This document shows positions 42,506 through 50,943 of a DNA stretch of 64,000 bases, in pieces. This DNA comes from Palsa-504 sp963742795 (GTDB taxonomy: Bacteria > Actinomycetota > Actinomycetes > Streptosporangiales > Streptosporangiaceae). The notes beneath the pieces are model-generated. The model saw only the letters and a list, made by a program, of their open reading frames with translations. It did not search any database and was not told the DNA's origin. Each line of letters begins with the position of its first letter. Position 1 is the stretch's first letter. The stretch lies in contig CAVUNL010000013.1 of assembly GCA_963742795.1 (NCBI GenBank), forward strand, positions 186,001 through 250,000. Direction: 5' to 3'. Made by a program: the position numbers and the translations under genes.

Positions 42506-43665
42506 GCCAGAGCTGGATCGACCAGGCCCTGGCCGAACACGACAAACTGGACGCGGGCGGCCGGCGGCAGCTGCCGCTGGCCGACCCTGATCCAGCTAGC
42601 AGGGAGCAGCAGGTGCTGGACCGGATCGACCGGGCCCGGCGGCGCCGGCCCAAGGTCCGCGAAGAGCGCATCACGATGTCTCACGGCGCGGGCGGCAAGG
42701 CCACGCACACCCTGATCGAGGCGGTCTTCCTCGACGCGTTCCGCAACCCGCTGCTCGAGCCGCTGGAGGATGCGGCCCAGCTGAGGTTGGGCGGCGCCCG
42801 GGTCGCGCTCACCACCGACTCCTACGTGGTCTCGCCGCTGTTCTTCCCCGGCGGCACCATCGGCGACCTGGCCGTCAACGGCACGGTCAACGACCTGGCC
42901 GTGTCCGGCGCCACCCCGCTGTACCTGTCGGCCGGCTTCATCCTGGAGGAAGGCTTCCCGGTCGCCGACCTGAACCGGGTCGTCGAGTCGATGCGGGACG
43001 CGGCCGTCGCGGCCGGGGTGCACATCGTCACCGGCGACACCAAGGTGGTGCAGAAGGGCAAGGCCGACGGCTGCTACATCAACACCGCGGGCGTCGGGCT
43101 CGTCGAACGAGATGTCTCGCTCGGTGTGGCCCGGGCCCAGCCGGGCGACGCGATCATCGTGTCCGGGCCGATCGGCGACCACGGCATCACGATCATGCTG
43201 GCCCGCGGCGAGCTCGACATCGAGGCGGACATCTGCTCCGACACGGCCCCGCTGAACGGGCTGGTCGCCGGGCTGCTGGACGCGGTGCCCGGGGTCCGGG
43301 CCATGCGCGACGCGACCCGCGGCGGGGTGGCCACCATCCTCAACGAGATCGCCAGGGCGGCCGACGTCGGCGTGCTGGTCAGCGAGGACGAGATCCCGGT
43401 CCGGGCCGAGGTGCGCGGTGCCTCCGAGCTGCTCGGCATCGACCCGATGTACGTGGCCTGCGAGGGCCGGCTGGTCGCGGTCGTCCCCGGCGAGGCGGCC
43501 GACCAGGCAGTCGCCGCGCTGCACGCCCACCCGCTGGGCGAGCACGCCGCGGTCATCGGGCGGGTCCGGGAGGAACAGCCCGGCATCGTCCAGCTCAAGA
43601 CCGCGTTCGGCGGCACCCGGATCGTCGACCTGCTGGTCGGCGACCCGCTTCCGCGCATCTGCTAG
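42502..43665 (+). CDS. hypE: Hydrogenase maturation protein HypE (carbamoyl dehydratase)
   Basis: A 387-residue PurM-like ATPase. The core begins ITMSHGAGGKATHTLIEAVF and contains LTTDSYVVSPLFFPGG, DLAVNGTVNDLAVSGA, GDTKVVQKGKAD and RDATRGGVATILNEIA. The chain ends PRIC: the terminal Cys is carbamoylated by HypF and dehydrated to the thiocyanate that supplies cyanide. Unusually about 55 extra residues, basic and helical, precede the core (QQVLDRIDRARRRRPK). It is the last gene of the operon. Confidence 0.96.
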   Translation: MSQSWIDQALAEHDKLDAGGRRQLPLADPDPASREQQVLDRIDRARRRRPKVREERITMSHGAGGKATHTLIEAVFLDAFRNPLLEPLEDAAQLRLGGARVALTTDSYVVSPLFFPGGTIGDLAVNGTVNDLAVSGATPLYLSAGFILEEGFPVADLNRVVESMRDAAVAAGVHIVTGDTKVVQKGKADGCYINTAGVGLVERDVSLGVARAQPGDAIIVSGPIGDHGITIMLARGELDIEADICSDTAPLNGLVAGLLDAVPGVRAMRDATRGGVATILNEIARAADVGVLVSEDEIPVRAEVRGASELLGIDPMYVACEGRLVAVVPGEAADQAVAALHAHPLGEHAAVIGRVREEQPGIVQLKTAFGGTRIVDLLVGDPLPRIC

Positions 43666-43725
43666 CCCGCCCTGGGGGGCTTGTCCCGGCATGTGGGCAA
43701 TGCGGGCCGGCGAGTTCACCTGGGG

Positions 43726-43742
43726 TTATGAGCGGCTCATAA
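43726..43742. promoter_or_regulatory. 17-bp palindrome, probable operator
   Basis: TTATGAGCGGCTCATAA has perfect 8-bp arms around one base. It lies 51 bases before the ATG of the amino-acid permease remnant and 60 bases after hypE. It is AT-rich against a GC-rich background, as operators here tend to be. It may have regulated the now broken permease. Confidence 0.55.
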
Positions 43743-43792
43743 TGAGGGACATCGCGGGTGGCCGCCGCGGCACTCGCGCGAGGAGGCGGACC

Positions 43793-43924
43793 ATGGCCAT
43801 GCCGACCGCAGACAGCGACGAACTGGCCAGGTTCGGCTACAAGCAGGAACTGGACCGCTCGCTCGGCCTGTTTTCCTCATTCGCCGTCCCAGCCGTCGTC
43901 GGCGTGGCCGACGAGATCGCCTGA
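43793..43924 (+). pseudogene. Amino-acid permease (APC family) N-terminal remnant
   Basis: GAGGAGG precedes ATG 43793 and a 43-residue frame. It encodes DSDELARFGYKQELDRSLGLFSSFAV, the cytoplasmic N-terminus typical of GabP-like APC permeases. At about 43887, where the first membrane helix should begin, the sequence changes to PAVVGVADEIA and stops. No membrane helix remains. Promoter-side features are intact (good ribosome site and a palindromic operator candidate), so a short peptide may still be made. Confidence 0.72.
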
Positions 43925-43938
43925 GCTGACCCGCGGCG

Positions 43939-44121
43939 GTGGCTGTATCCGTCTCCGGCCCCGGCCCGGCTCAGGGCGTCGCCGAGTTTGGCGTGGTGCA
44001 CCCGCTGCTGGCCCGCCCGGACGTGCTGGCCCGCTCCTACCTGCGCGAGGCGTTCCGCGCCGTCGCGTCGGTGCAGGCCGGGCTGGCCGCCGAGCTGTCG
44101 CTGGGCGTCCGGTGGGGCTGA
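43939..44121 (+). pseudogene. Unidentified coding fragment
   Basis: A 60-codon frame with protein-like content (EFGVVHPLLARPDVLARSYLREAFRAVASVQAGLAAELS). It has no ribosome site and its end overlaps the next gene. It looks like the helical C-terminus of a larger protein whose beginning is gone, but I cannot name the family. Confidence 0.35.
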
Positions 44122-45764
44122 ACCGCGAGCGCGCGGAAGCCCACCTGCGGCTGGTGGCCGAGGGCGAGCTGTGCCGGGCCGCGACATTCCCGCAAGCTGC
44201 TGCGGCGGCTGCCCTTTACGGCTTGCCGATGCGACAGCGCGAGGCGATCGCGCTACAGCATTACGCGCGCCTGCCCGAGTCTGAGACTGCACGCGCGATC
44301 GGCCTCAGCGTTGGCGCCGTCAAGGCCCATACCGCGCGCGGGATGGCCGAGCTGCAAACGGCGCTGGAGGCCGACACCAGGCGGGTGGCCGAGGTCGCGC
44401 AGGTGCTGACCGCCGTGCGTGCCCTCGATGACGGGGTCGCTGACCAGATCCTGCACGACTTCGCGCTGGCCCAGGCGATCAGGCGGGCTGGCCCGGCTGC
44501 CCAGCGCAGCCCGGATCCGGGATCACTGCTGCGGTCATCCGCGGTGCGTGTCCCGCTGGCCATGCTGATGAGCTGCCAGTCCGCGGCGGCCGCTGCAGGA
44601 CGATCGGCCGGACCAGGGACAGCTCCCTACCGCGCCGTCCCTGTCGGCCAGATGATCCCGGTCCGTGGCGAGGGCCAAGGCGTCAGCGGCGAGATGGAAG
44701 ACGTTACCGGCGAGATCCATGTGCTGTCGTACACGCGGACGGCCTGCGACGCATGGCTCACCGTCGCCGCGCGGACGCGCGGCGAGTTCGTCCCTCCTGG
44801 AATCGAGGCCAGCTGCAGGTACCGCCCCTACGCCACCTTCCCCGTGCGACAGTTCAGCGCCACGGATGACCGGGGGACGCGTTATCAGATGGGCTTCCGC
44901 GGCCGGGGCGAGGACCGTCCCGATGAGCTGACCGGCCAGCTCACCCTGCAGCCCGGTCCGCCACCGGGTATCCGCTGGCTGGACCTGGCCACCATCCCCG
45001 GCGAACCCGCCGCGCGCATCGACCTGAACCGGCCGCCCGACGATACCGAGATGACGCTCCGTCCGCCCGCCGCCAGCCTGGGCGAGCACCTGCTGAACAC
45101 CATCGCGATGCGACTGCTGTTGCTAGTGCTGGAATTTCCGCAGGAGATCAGGCTTCATCCGGTTGTGCCGCTACCGGAGCCGTTCGCCTGTATCGCCGAC
45201 GGGCTCGGCGACGCCATAGCCGCTCTCCAGGCGTGCGGCGCCTTGTCCCCGCTCAGCCCGGTCCCCGGCCACCTGGCCGCGTTGTGCGCGGCCTTGAACG
45301 TCACCGGCCACGGCATCGCCGCACCGCCGGCCCGTGACCTGCCCGGACCATGGCTGAGCATGCTCACGCACTATCGCCGCAGGAAGCGGCGAACGGCTGG
45401 CGACGGCTGCGCCGCGATGGCCGTCGCGTTTCCCGAGCTCGACGGGATCAGGCTCACGATCGCCGGGCTGCACAACTCCGCGGACCGCACCGTCCTGTTC
45501 GTGCAGGCCGCCGGCGTGACACCGGACGGATATGACGGCCGGCTCGGCGTGGACCTGGAGTTCCCGCTGAGGATATGGGTACGCGACAACGGCGGACGCT
45601 GGCACGCCACCCGCGCCTGCGGCTGGGCCGGGGCGGACGGCGGCGAGGTGACGATGCGCCTGCAGGTGCTGCCGGCGCTGAGCCGAGACACCGCCTGGGT
45701 CGATGTGCTCGCCGCCGGGCACTCGGCCGAGGTCCGCGTCACGCTGCCGCTCCGCTGGCGGTGA
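44112..45764 (+). CDS. Sigma-70 region 4-like HTH protein with large C-terminal domain
   Basis: About 550 residues if begun at GTG 44112; the start is uncertain. Near residue 35-85 lies a sigma region 4: LPMRQREAIALQHYARLPESETARAIGLSVGAVKAHTARGMAEL-type helices. No sigma region 2 is present before it, so it is either a truncated ECF sigma factor or a DNA-binding regulator. The rest contains beta-rich stretches with no known motif (VTGEIHVLSYTRTACDAWLTVAART; YQMGFRGRGEDRPDELTGQLTL) and ends in an Ig-like pattern (AEVRVTLPLRWR). Convergent with hypF, three bases apart. Confidence 0.55.
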   Translation: MGLNRERAEAHLRLVAEGELCRAATFPQAAAAAALYGLPMRQREAIALQHYARLPESETARAIGLSVGAVKAHTARGMAELQTALEADTRRVAEVAQVLTAVRALDDGVADQILHDFALAQAIRRAGPAAQRSPDPGSLLRSSAVRVPLAMLMSCQSAAAAAGRSAGPGTAPYRAVPVGQMIPVRGEGQGVSGEMEDVTGEIHVLSYTRTACDAWLTVAARTRGEFVPPGIEASCRYRPYATFPVRQFSATDDRGTRYQMGFRGRGEDRPDELTGQLTLQPGPPPGIRWLDLATIPGEPAARIDLNRPPDDTEMTLRPPAASLGEHLLNTIAMRLLLLVLEFPQEIRLHPVVPLPEPFACIADGLGDAIAALQACGALSPLSPVPGHLAALCAALNVTGHGIAAPPARDLPGPWLSMLTHYRRRKRRTAGDGCAAMAVAFPELDGIRLTIAGLHNSADRTVLFVQAAGVTPDGYDGRLGVDLEFPLRIWVRDNGGRWHATRACGWAGADGGEVTMRLQVLPALSRDTAWVDVLAAGHSAEVRVTLPLRWR

Positions 45765-45766
45765 CC

Positions 45767-48055
45767 CTAGAGCGCCGGGCGAGCGAGCCGGTCGCGGGCG
45801 GCGGCGATGACGGCCTGGCCAAGGCTGATGCCGCCGTCGTTGCACGGGACGCGGGAGTGGGTCAGGACGCGGAAGCCGCGGGCCTCCAGCCGGGACACGG
45901 TGGCGTGCAGCAGGAGCATGTTCTGGAACACGCCACCGGACAGGGCGACGGTGTCCAGGTCGTGGCGCTCGCGCAGCAGGACGCAGCCCGCCTCGATGGC
46001 GGCCGCGACGCCGTGGTGGAAGCGGGCAGCGATGACGGGGGCACGAACTCCGGCCGTTAGGTCAGACATAAGAGCGGTCAGGAGGTCGGCGGCCCGGATC
46101 TGGAACGGGTCCCCGGCCACGACGGCGGCGGGGTAGGCGCCGCTCTCGGCCGGGTCGGCCAGCTGCTCGAGCTCGATGGCGGCCTGGCCCTCGTAGTTGA
46201 TCGTGTCCCGGACGCCCAGGAGCGCGGCGGCGGCGTCGAACAGCCGGCCCGCGCTCGAGGTCAGCGGGGCGTTGATTCCCTTGGCGGCCATGGCGTTGAC
46301 CGCGGTCCAGCGCTCGGCGTTGCGCCGCCGGACGCCGAGGGTTTCCGCGGCGCCGGGGCCGAGGTAGGCGGCGGCCATCCGCCACGGCTGGCGGATCGCC
46401 GCCGCGCCGCCGGGCATCGGCACCGGGACCAGGTGGCCGCCCCGCTCGAAGCCGGCCAGCCCGGCGACCAGGAACTCACCGCCCCAGATGGTGCCGTCGG
46501 TCCCGTAGCCGGTGCCGTCGAAGGCAATGCCTATGACCGGGCCGTCTGCCCGGTAATCGGCACTGTTATCGGCCAGGCAGGAGGCGATGTGCGCGTGGTG
46601 GTGCTGGACGCCGTGCAGGTCGACGCCGTCCAGGTCGAGCGCGTACTTGGTGGACAGGTACTCCGGGTGCAGGTCGTGCGCCACGACCTGGGGGTTGATG
46701 TCGAACAGCCGGCGGAAGTGCTCGATGCCCTCGGTAAACGAGCGCAGCGTCTCGGCGTTCTCCAGGTCGCCGACGTGGTGCGAGACGAACGCGTGGCGCC
46801 CTTTGGCCAGGCAGAACGTGTTCTTCAGCTCGGCGCCGCAGGCCAGCACCGGGCGGGGGAAGCCCGCGCCGGCGGTGACCGGCTCGGGGACGTAGCCGCG
46901 AGACCGCCGGATCAGCATCGGCCGGGCGCGGAACGTCCGGGCCACCGAGTCGTCGGTCCGGATGTGGATGGCCCGGTCGTGGGTGAGGAACGCGTCCGCG
47001 ATCGGGGCCAGCCGGGCCAGCGCGTCGTCGTCGCGGTACGCGATCGGCTCGTCGGAGACGTTCCCGCTGGTCAGTACCATCGGGCGGCGGCCGAGGGCGC
47101 GGACGAGCAGGTGGTGCAGCGGGGTGTAGGGCAGCATGACCCCGAGCGAGCGGTTGCCGGGGGCGGTGGCCGGGGCGACGGCCGCGTCCGGGCGGCGGGG
47201 CAGCAGGACGATGGGCCGGGCGGGACTGCTCAGGAGGCCGGCCGCGGCTTCGTCGACCTCGACGAGGTCTCGGGCCTGAGCCAGGTCGGCGACCAGGACG
47301 GCGAACGGCTTGTCCTCGCGGTGCTTGCGGGCGCGGAGCGCGGCGGCGGCCTGGTCGCAGGCGGCGTCGACGGCCAGGTGGTAGCCGCCCAGGCCCTTGA
47401 CGGCCAGGATCCGGCCTTCCTTGAGCAGCTGAGCGGCGGTGCTCAGGGGGTCGCCGGGCAGCGTGATGCCGGCCTGGTCGCGGAGGCTCAGCCGGGGGCC
47501 GCAGGCCGGGCAGCACGTGGGCTGGGCGTGGAACCGGCGGTCGGCGGGGTCGTGGTACTCGGCCTCGCACGGCGGGCACATGGCGAACGGGGCCATGGTG
47601 GTGAACGGCCGGTCGTAGGGCACGTGCCGGACGATGGTGAACCGGGGACCGCAGTTGGTGCAGTTGATGAACGGGTAGCGGTAGCGGCGGTCGTCCGGGT
47701 CGGCGAGCTCGCGCAGGCAGTCGGCGCAGGTGGCGGTGTCGGCCGAGACCAGGGTGTGGCGCGCCTGCGTGACCGGGCCGCTGGCGGCGATGGCGAAGGA
47801 GGTGTCGCCGTTCGGGGTGATGGGACGCGCGGTGACCCGCTCGATGCGGGCCAGCGGGGGCGGGTCGCGTTCGAGTGTGCGGAGGAACTCGGTGACGGCC
47901 GCGGACGGGCCTTCGACCTCGACGAACACGCCGTCGACGTCGTTGCCGACGAACCCGCCCAGGCCGAGGCTGGTGGCCAGGGTGTAGACGAACGGGCGGA
48001 AGCCGACGCCCTGGACGATCCCCTCGACCCGGATCGCGGCGCGGATCGGTGTCAC
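45767..48055 (-). CDS. hypF: Carbamoyltransferase HypF
   Basis: A 762-residue protein, the full HypF length, from GTG 48055, which overlaps the stop of the upstream aminotransferase gene. The N-terminal acylphosphatase domain is IRVEGIVQGVGFRPFVYTLA. The two zinc fingers are CADCLREL...CTNCGPRF and CPPCEAEY...CCPACGPRL. The YrdC-like domain has LKEGRILAVKGLGGYHLAVDA. The Kae1-like domain has HDLHPEYLSTKYA, VQHHHAHIASCLAD and GIAFDGTGYGTDG. It transfers the carbamoyl group from carbamoyl phosphate to the C-terminal Cys of HypE. Confidence 0.96.
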   Translation of the reverse strand: MTPIRAAIRVEGIVQGVGFRPFVYTLATSLGLGGFVGNDVDGVFVEVEGPSAAVTEFLRTLERDPPPLARIERVTARPITPNGDTSFAIAASGPVTQARHTLVSADTATCADCLRELADPDDRRYRYPFINCTNCGPRFTIVRHVPYDRPFTTMAPFAMCPPCEAEYHDPADRRFHAQPTCCPACGPRLSLRDQAGITLPGDPLSTAAQLLKEGRILAVKGLGGYHLAVDAACDQAAAALRARKHREDKPFAVLVADLAQARDLVEVDEAAAGLLSSPARPIVLLPRRPDAAVAPATAPGNRSLGVMLPYTPLHHLLVRALGRRPMVLTSGNVSDEPIAYRDDDALARLAPIADAFLTHDRAIHIRTDDSVARTFRARPMLIRRSRGYVPEPVTAGAGFPRPVLACGAELKNTFCLAKGRHAFVSHHVGDLENAETLRSFTEGIEHFRRLFDINPQVVAHDLHPEYLSTKYALDLDGVDLHGVQHHHAHIASCLADNSADYRADGPVIGIAFDGTGYGTDGTIWGGEFLVAGLAGFERGGHLVPVPMPGGAAAIRQPWRMAAAYLGPGAAETLGVRRRNAERWTAVNAMAAKGINAPLTSSAGRLFDAAAALLGVRDTINYEGQAAIELEQLADPAESGAYPAAVVAGDPFQIRAADLLTALMSDLTAGVRAPVIAARFHHGVAAAIEAGCVLLRERHDLDTVALSGGVFQNMLLLHATVSRLEARGFRVLTHSRVPCNDGGISLGQAVIAAARDRLARPAL

Positions 48056-49251
48056 CGGTGGTTGCCCAGGGCGGCGTCTGAAAGTACGGCGGCGACGCGC
48101 TCGACCATCTCGGTGAGGATGGGCTGGGGGGTGGCGAAGTTGAGCCGGAAGGCGCCCGGGCCGCCGTCGCCGAAGGCGGGCCCGTCGATCACCGTGACCT
48201 GGGCGCGCTCGGTGACCAGGGCGCCGGGCGAGCCGGGCAGGCCCATGGCCGTGCAGTCCAGCCAGGCCAGGTAGGTGCCGTCGGGCGGACGGTAGCGCAC
48301 CTGGGGCAGGTGGCGGCGCAGCAGGCCGGCCAGCAGCCGGCGGCTGTCGTCGAGGTAGGCCAGGACCTCGTCCAGCCACGCCTCGCCGTGCCGGTAGGCG
48401 GCGATGTTGGCTACCACGCCGGGGTTGCTGGCGCCGTGCGAGGCAAAGAAGCCCATCTCCTCCCAGACCTCCCGGTCGGGGTCACTGGACAGGATGACCT
48501 GGGCACACTTGAGGCCGGGCAGGTTCCAGGCCTTGGACGCGGAGGTGGCGGTCAGCGTGTGCGCCGCGGCGGCCGGCGAGGTGGCCGCGTACGGGAGGTG
48601 CCGCTGCCCGGGGTAGACCAGCGCGGCGTGGATCTCATCGGCGAACACCCGGCCACCGTGCCGGTCGATCACGTCGGTCAGCTGGGCGATCTCCGCCCCG
48701 GTGAAGACCCGGCCGAGCGGGTTGTACGGGTTGCAGAAGATGAGCAGGTGCCCGCCGGCCCGGAAGGCGTCCTCGATCGCGTCCAGGTCGAGGGTGAAAA
48801 AGCCGTCCTCGTCGTGCATCCGGACCTGGATGATCTCGCGGCCCAGGTAGCCCGGCACCGACAGGAACGGCATGTACGCGGGCGTGGGCAAGATGACCGG
48901 CGAGCCGGGGCGGGAGTAGTGCGTAATGGCCAGCTCCAGCGCCTTGATCACGTCCGGGACGTGGTGCACGTCGGCGGGGTCGACGGCCCAGCCGTACCGG
49001 CGCCGCACGAAGTCCGCGCAGGCCGCGGCCAGCTGATCGGCCAGCACCGGGGACAGGTAGCCGAAGTTTGCGTCGGCGGACAGCGCGGCCAGCGCGTCCA
49101 GGATGGCGGGCGCGGCGCCGAAGTCCATCTCGGCCACGGCCGCGCCCAACCCGTCCGGGCCGGGCGCGGTCCACTTGAAGCTGCCGCGGGCGCGGAGCAT
49201 CGGGACGGTGGTGGCGTCGATGGCCTCTCGGAGCGTTGCTGTTTCTGGCAC
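48052..49251 (-). CDS. MalY/PatB-type PLP-dependent C-S lyase or aminotransferase
   Basis: A 399-residue fold-type I PLP enzyme from GTG 49251. It has AEMDFGAAPAILDALAAL, VHHVPDVIKALELAI, NPYNPLGRVFTGAEI, FADEIHAALVYPG with the PLP-binding Asp, and SASKAWNLPGLKCAQ with the Schiff-base Lys. These fit the MalY/PatB cystathionine beta-lyase-like branch. It cleaves sulfur amino acids or acts as an aminotransferase; it is co-transcribed with hypF, an unusual pairing. It is divergent from the amidohydrolase gene by 49 bases. Confidence 0.88.
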   Translation of the reverse strand: MPETATLREAIDATTVPMLRARGSFKWTAPGPDGLGAAVAEMDFGAAPAILDALAALSADANFGYLSPVLADQLAAACADFVRRRYGWAVDPADVHHVPDVIKALELAITHYSRPGSPVILPTPAYMPFLSVPGYLGREIIQVRMHDEDGFFTLDLDAIEDAFRAGGHLLIFCNPYNPLGRVFTGAEIAQLTDVIDRHGGRVFADEIHAALVYPGQRHLPYAATSPAAAAHTLTATSASKAWNLPGLKCAQVILSSDPDREVWEEMGFFASHGASNPGVVANIAAYRHGEAWLDEVLAYLDDSRRLLAGLLRRHLPQVRYRPPDGTYLAWLDCTAMGLPGSPGALVTERAQVTVIDGPAFGDGGPGAFRLNFATPQPILTEMVERVAAVLSDAALGNHR

Positions 49252-49300
49252 ATCGTCATCCTCCCATCTGGTGCGGGCGGGCCCGCTGGGGCAAGCTGAG

Positions 49301-50605
49301 GTGGTGCCGGAGGAGGTCCTCACCGCGCCGCGGGTCATCACCGGTTCGCAGACCGTCGCGGACGGGGCGGTGGTGCTCAGCGACCGCCTGGTGTCGTGGG
49401 CCGGTCCTGTGGCGGGCCTGCCCGTGGAGTACGCGGCGTGGCCCCGGACGGACTACCCGGGGGCGACGATCCTGCCCGGGCTGATCGACTGCCACGTCCA
49501 TCTCGGATTCGACGGCGGGCCGGATCCGGCCGCGCGGATGCAAGCCGAGACCGACGAGCAGCAGCTGGTGCTGATGCTGGCCACCGCACGGGACCTGCTC
49601 GGGGTCGGCGTGACCACCGCCCGCGACCTGGGCGCGCGTTCGTTCTTGGGCGTGGTCGTGCGGGACGCGATCGCGGCGGGCCTGGCCCGGGGCCCGCGGC
49701 TGGTGGTAGCAGGCCCGCCGGTCACCGTCACCGGCGGGCACTGCTGGTTCATGGGCGGCGAGGCCGACAGCGAGGACGACCTGCGGCGCATCGTCCGTAC
49801 CCATCGCAAGCACGGCGCGGACCTGATCAAGGTGATGGCCACCGGCGGGTTCATGACGAGGGGTTCGGCGCCGTGGTACGCGCAGTTCACCACCGAGCAG
49901 CTGGCCGTGATCGTGGCCGAGGCGCAGCGGGTGGACATGGCGGTGGCCGCGCATGCCCACGGGCTGGAGGGCATCAAGCGCGCGGTCGCGGCCGGGGTGA
50001 GCACCATCGAGCACTGCTCGTGGGTGACCGAGACCAACGAGCGTGAGTTCTCCGAGTCGGTCGCTGCTGATATGGCCGAGCAGGGCATCATCGTCTGCCC
50101 GACCATCAACGTGAACGCGCCCTATGTGACCGAGCTGACCGGAATCACGGTGGGCGAGCACGTGAAGCCGATGTACGAGACGGGCGTCCGGATGATCGCC
50201 GGGACGGACGCGGGGATCGACAACACGCCGCACCATCAGTACGCCGGCGGGCTGGAGGCTATGGTCTCGTTGCTGGGCTTCGCGCCCGCGGAGGTGATCG
50301 CCATGGCCACCACCGAGGCCGCGGCGGCGCTGGGCCTGGGCGCGGTGACCGGGCGGCTCGTCCCTGGGTACGAGGCGGACCTGATCGTGGTGGACGGCGA
50401 TCCGCTGGCCGGCATCGCTGCGCTGGGCCGGCTGCGCCGGGTCGTGGCCCGCGGCCGCGACTACGTGCCGGACAGCGGCCGGTTTGACGTCAGCGCGCCG
50501 GGCACGCCGTTCGCCTCACCGGATCACGTGGTCGATCTGCGGCTGGTCCACGAGGCGACCCGCCCGCGGCAGCCGGGCGGGCGGGTCCGGCCCGGCGGGC
50601 GGTGA
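49301..50605 (+). CDS. Amidohydrolase family protein
   Basis: A 434-residue metal-dependent hydrolase from GTG 49301 (a second GTG follows at once). The metal ligands are visible in order: DCHVHLGF (HxH), LIKVMATGGF (Lys), AAHAHGLEG (His), TIEHCSW (His) and IAGTDAG (Asp). The C-terminal part AVTGRLVPGYEADLIVVDGDPL is standard for the imidazolonepropionase-like group. The substrate is unknown; imidazole, prolidase-type dipeptides and xenobiotic amides are all handled by relatives. Confidence 0.87.
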   Translation: MVPEEVLTAPRVITGSQTVADGAVVLSDRLVSWAGPVAGLPVEYAAWPRTDYPGATILPGLIDCHVHLGFDGGPDPAARMQAETDEQQLVLMLATARDLLGVGVTTARDLGARSFLGVVVRDAIAAGLARGPRLVVAGPPVTVTGGHCWFMGGEADSEDDLRRIVRTHRKHGADLIKVMATGGFMTRGSAPWYAQFTTEQLAVIVAEAQRVDMAVAAHAHGLEGIKRAVAAGVSTIEHCSWVTETNEREFSESVAADMAEQGIIVCPTINVNAPYVTELTGITVGEHVKPMYETGVRMIAGTDAGIDNTPHHQYAGGLEAMVSLLGFAPAEVIAMATTEAAAALGLGAVTGRLVPGYEADLIVVDGDPLAGIAALGRLRRVVARGRDYVPDSGRFDVSAPGTPFASPDHVVDLRLVHEATRPRQPGGRVRPGGR

Positions 50606-50627
50606 CCCCGGGTCCGGACCTGAGTCA

Positions 50628-50798
50628 TCAGTGCATGCCCTGCGCGAGCACGAACGCTCCCACGCCCACCGCGACCACGATCAGCGCAAGCAGCACGCCG
50701 AGTATTAGTTTCCAGAAGACCGCGCCGACCAGCGCGACGATGATGATGACCGCCCGGACGCTCTCAATGTCGTGGGCTGATCCTTGGATCGGTACCAT
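50628..50798 (-). CDS. 56-residue small membrane protein
   Basis: On the minus strand ATG 50798 is preceded by GGGAGGGA at ideal spacing. The product starts MVPIQGSAHDIESVR and has a hydrophobic run of about 35 residues (AVIIIVALVGAVFWKLILG, VLLALIVVAVGVGAFVLAQ) ending GMH. The run is long enough for one or two helices. No family is recognised. Codon use and the strong ribosome site favour a real gene. Confidence 0.65.
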   Translation of the reverse strand: MVPIQGSAHDIESVRAVIIIVALVGAVFWKLILGVLLALIVVAVGVGAFVLAQGMH

Positions 50799-50864
50799 CG
50801 TTCCCTCCCGAACAGCTCTAGGCTCGCTTGTAGTACGGAAATCGACCGTGCCTGATTAGCTGCG

Positions 50865-50880
50865 GCAGCTCATGAGCTGC
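50865..50880. promoter_or_regulatory. 16-bp palindrome before phosphoglucomutase
   Basis: GCAGCTCATGAGCTGC is perfectly self-complementary. It lies between the small membrane protein gene and pgm, 64 bases before the pgm start; it could be an operator. Confidence 0.35.
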
Positions 50881-50943
50881 GGTTTCCCGCGCAGAGGTTC
50901 CCCCTCGACGAGGAGCGGGGCGGCCCCGTGCCAGGATGACGGC

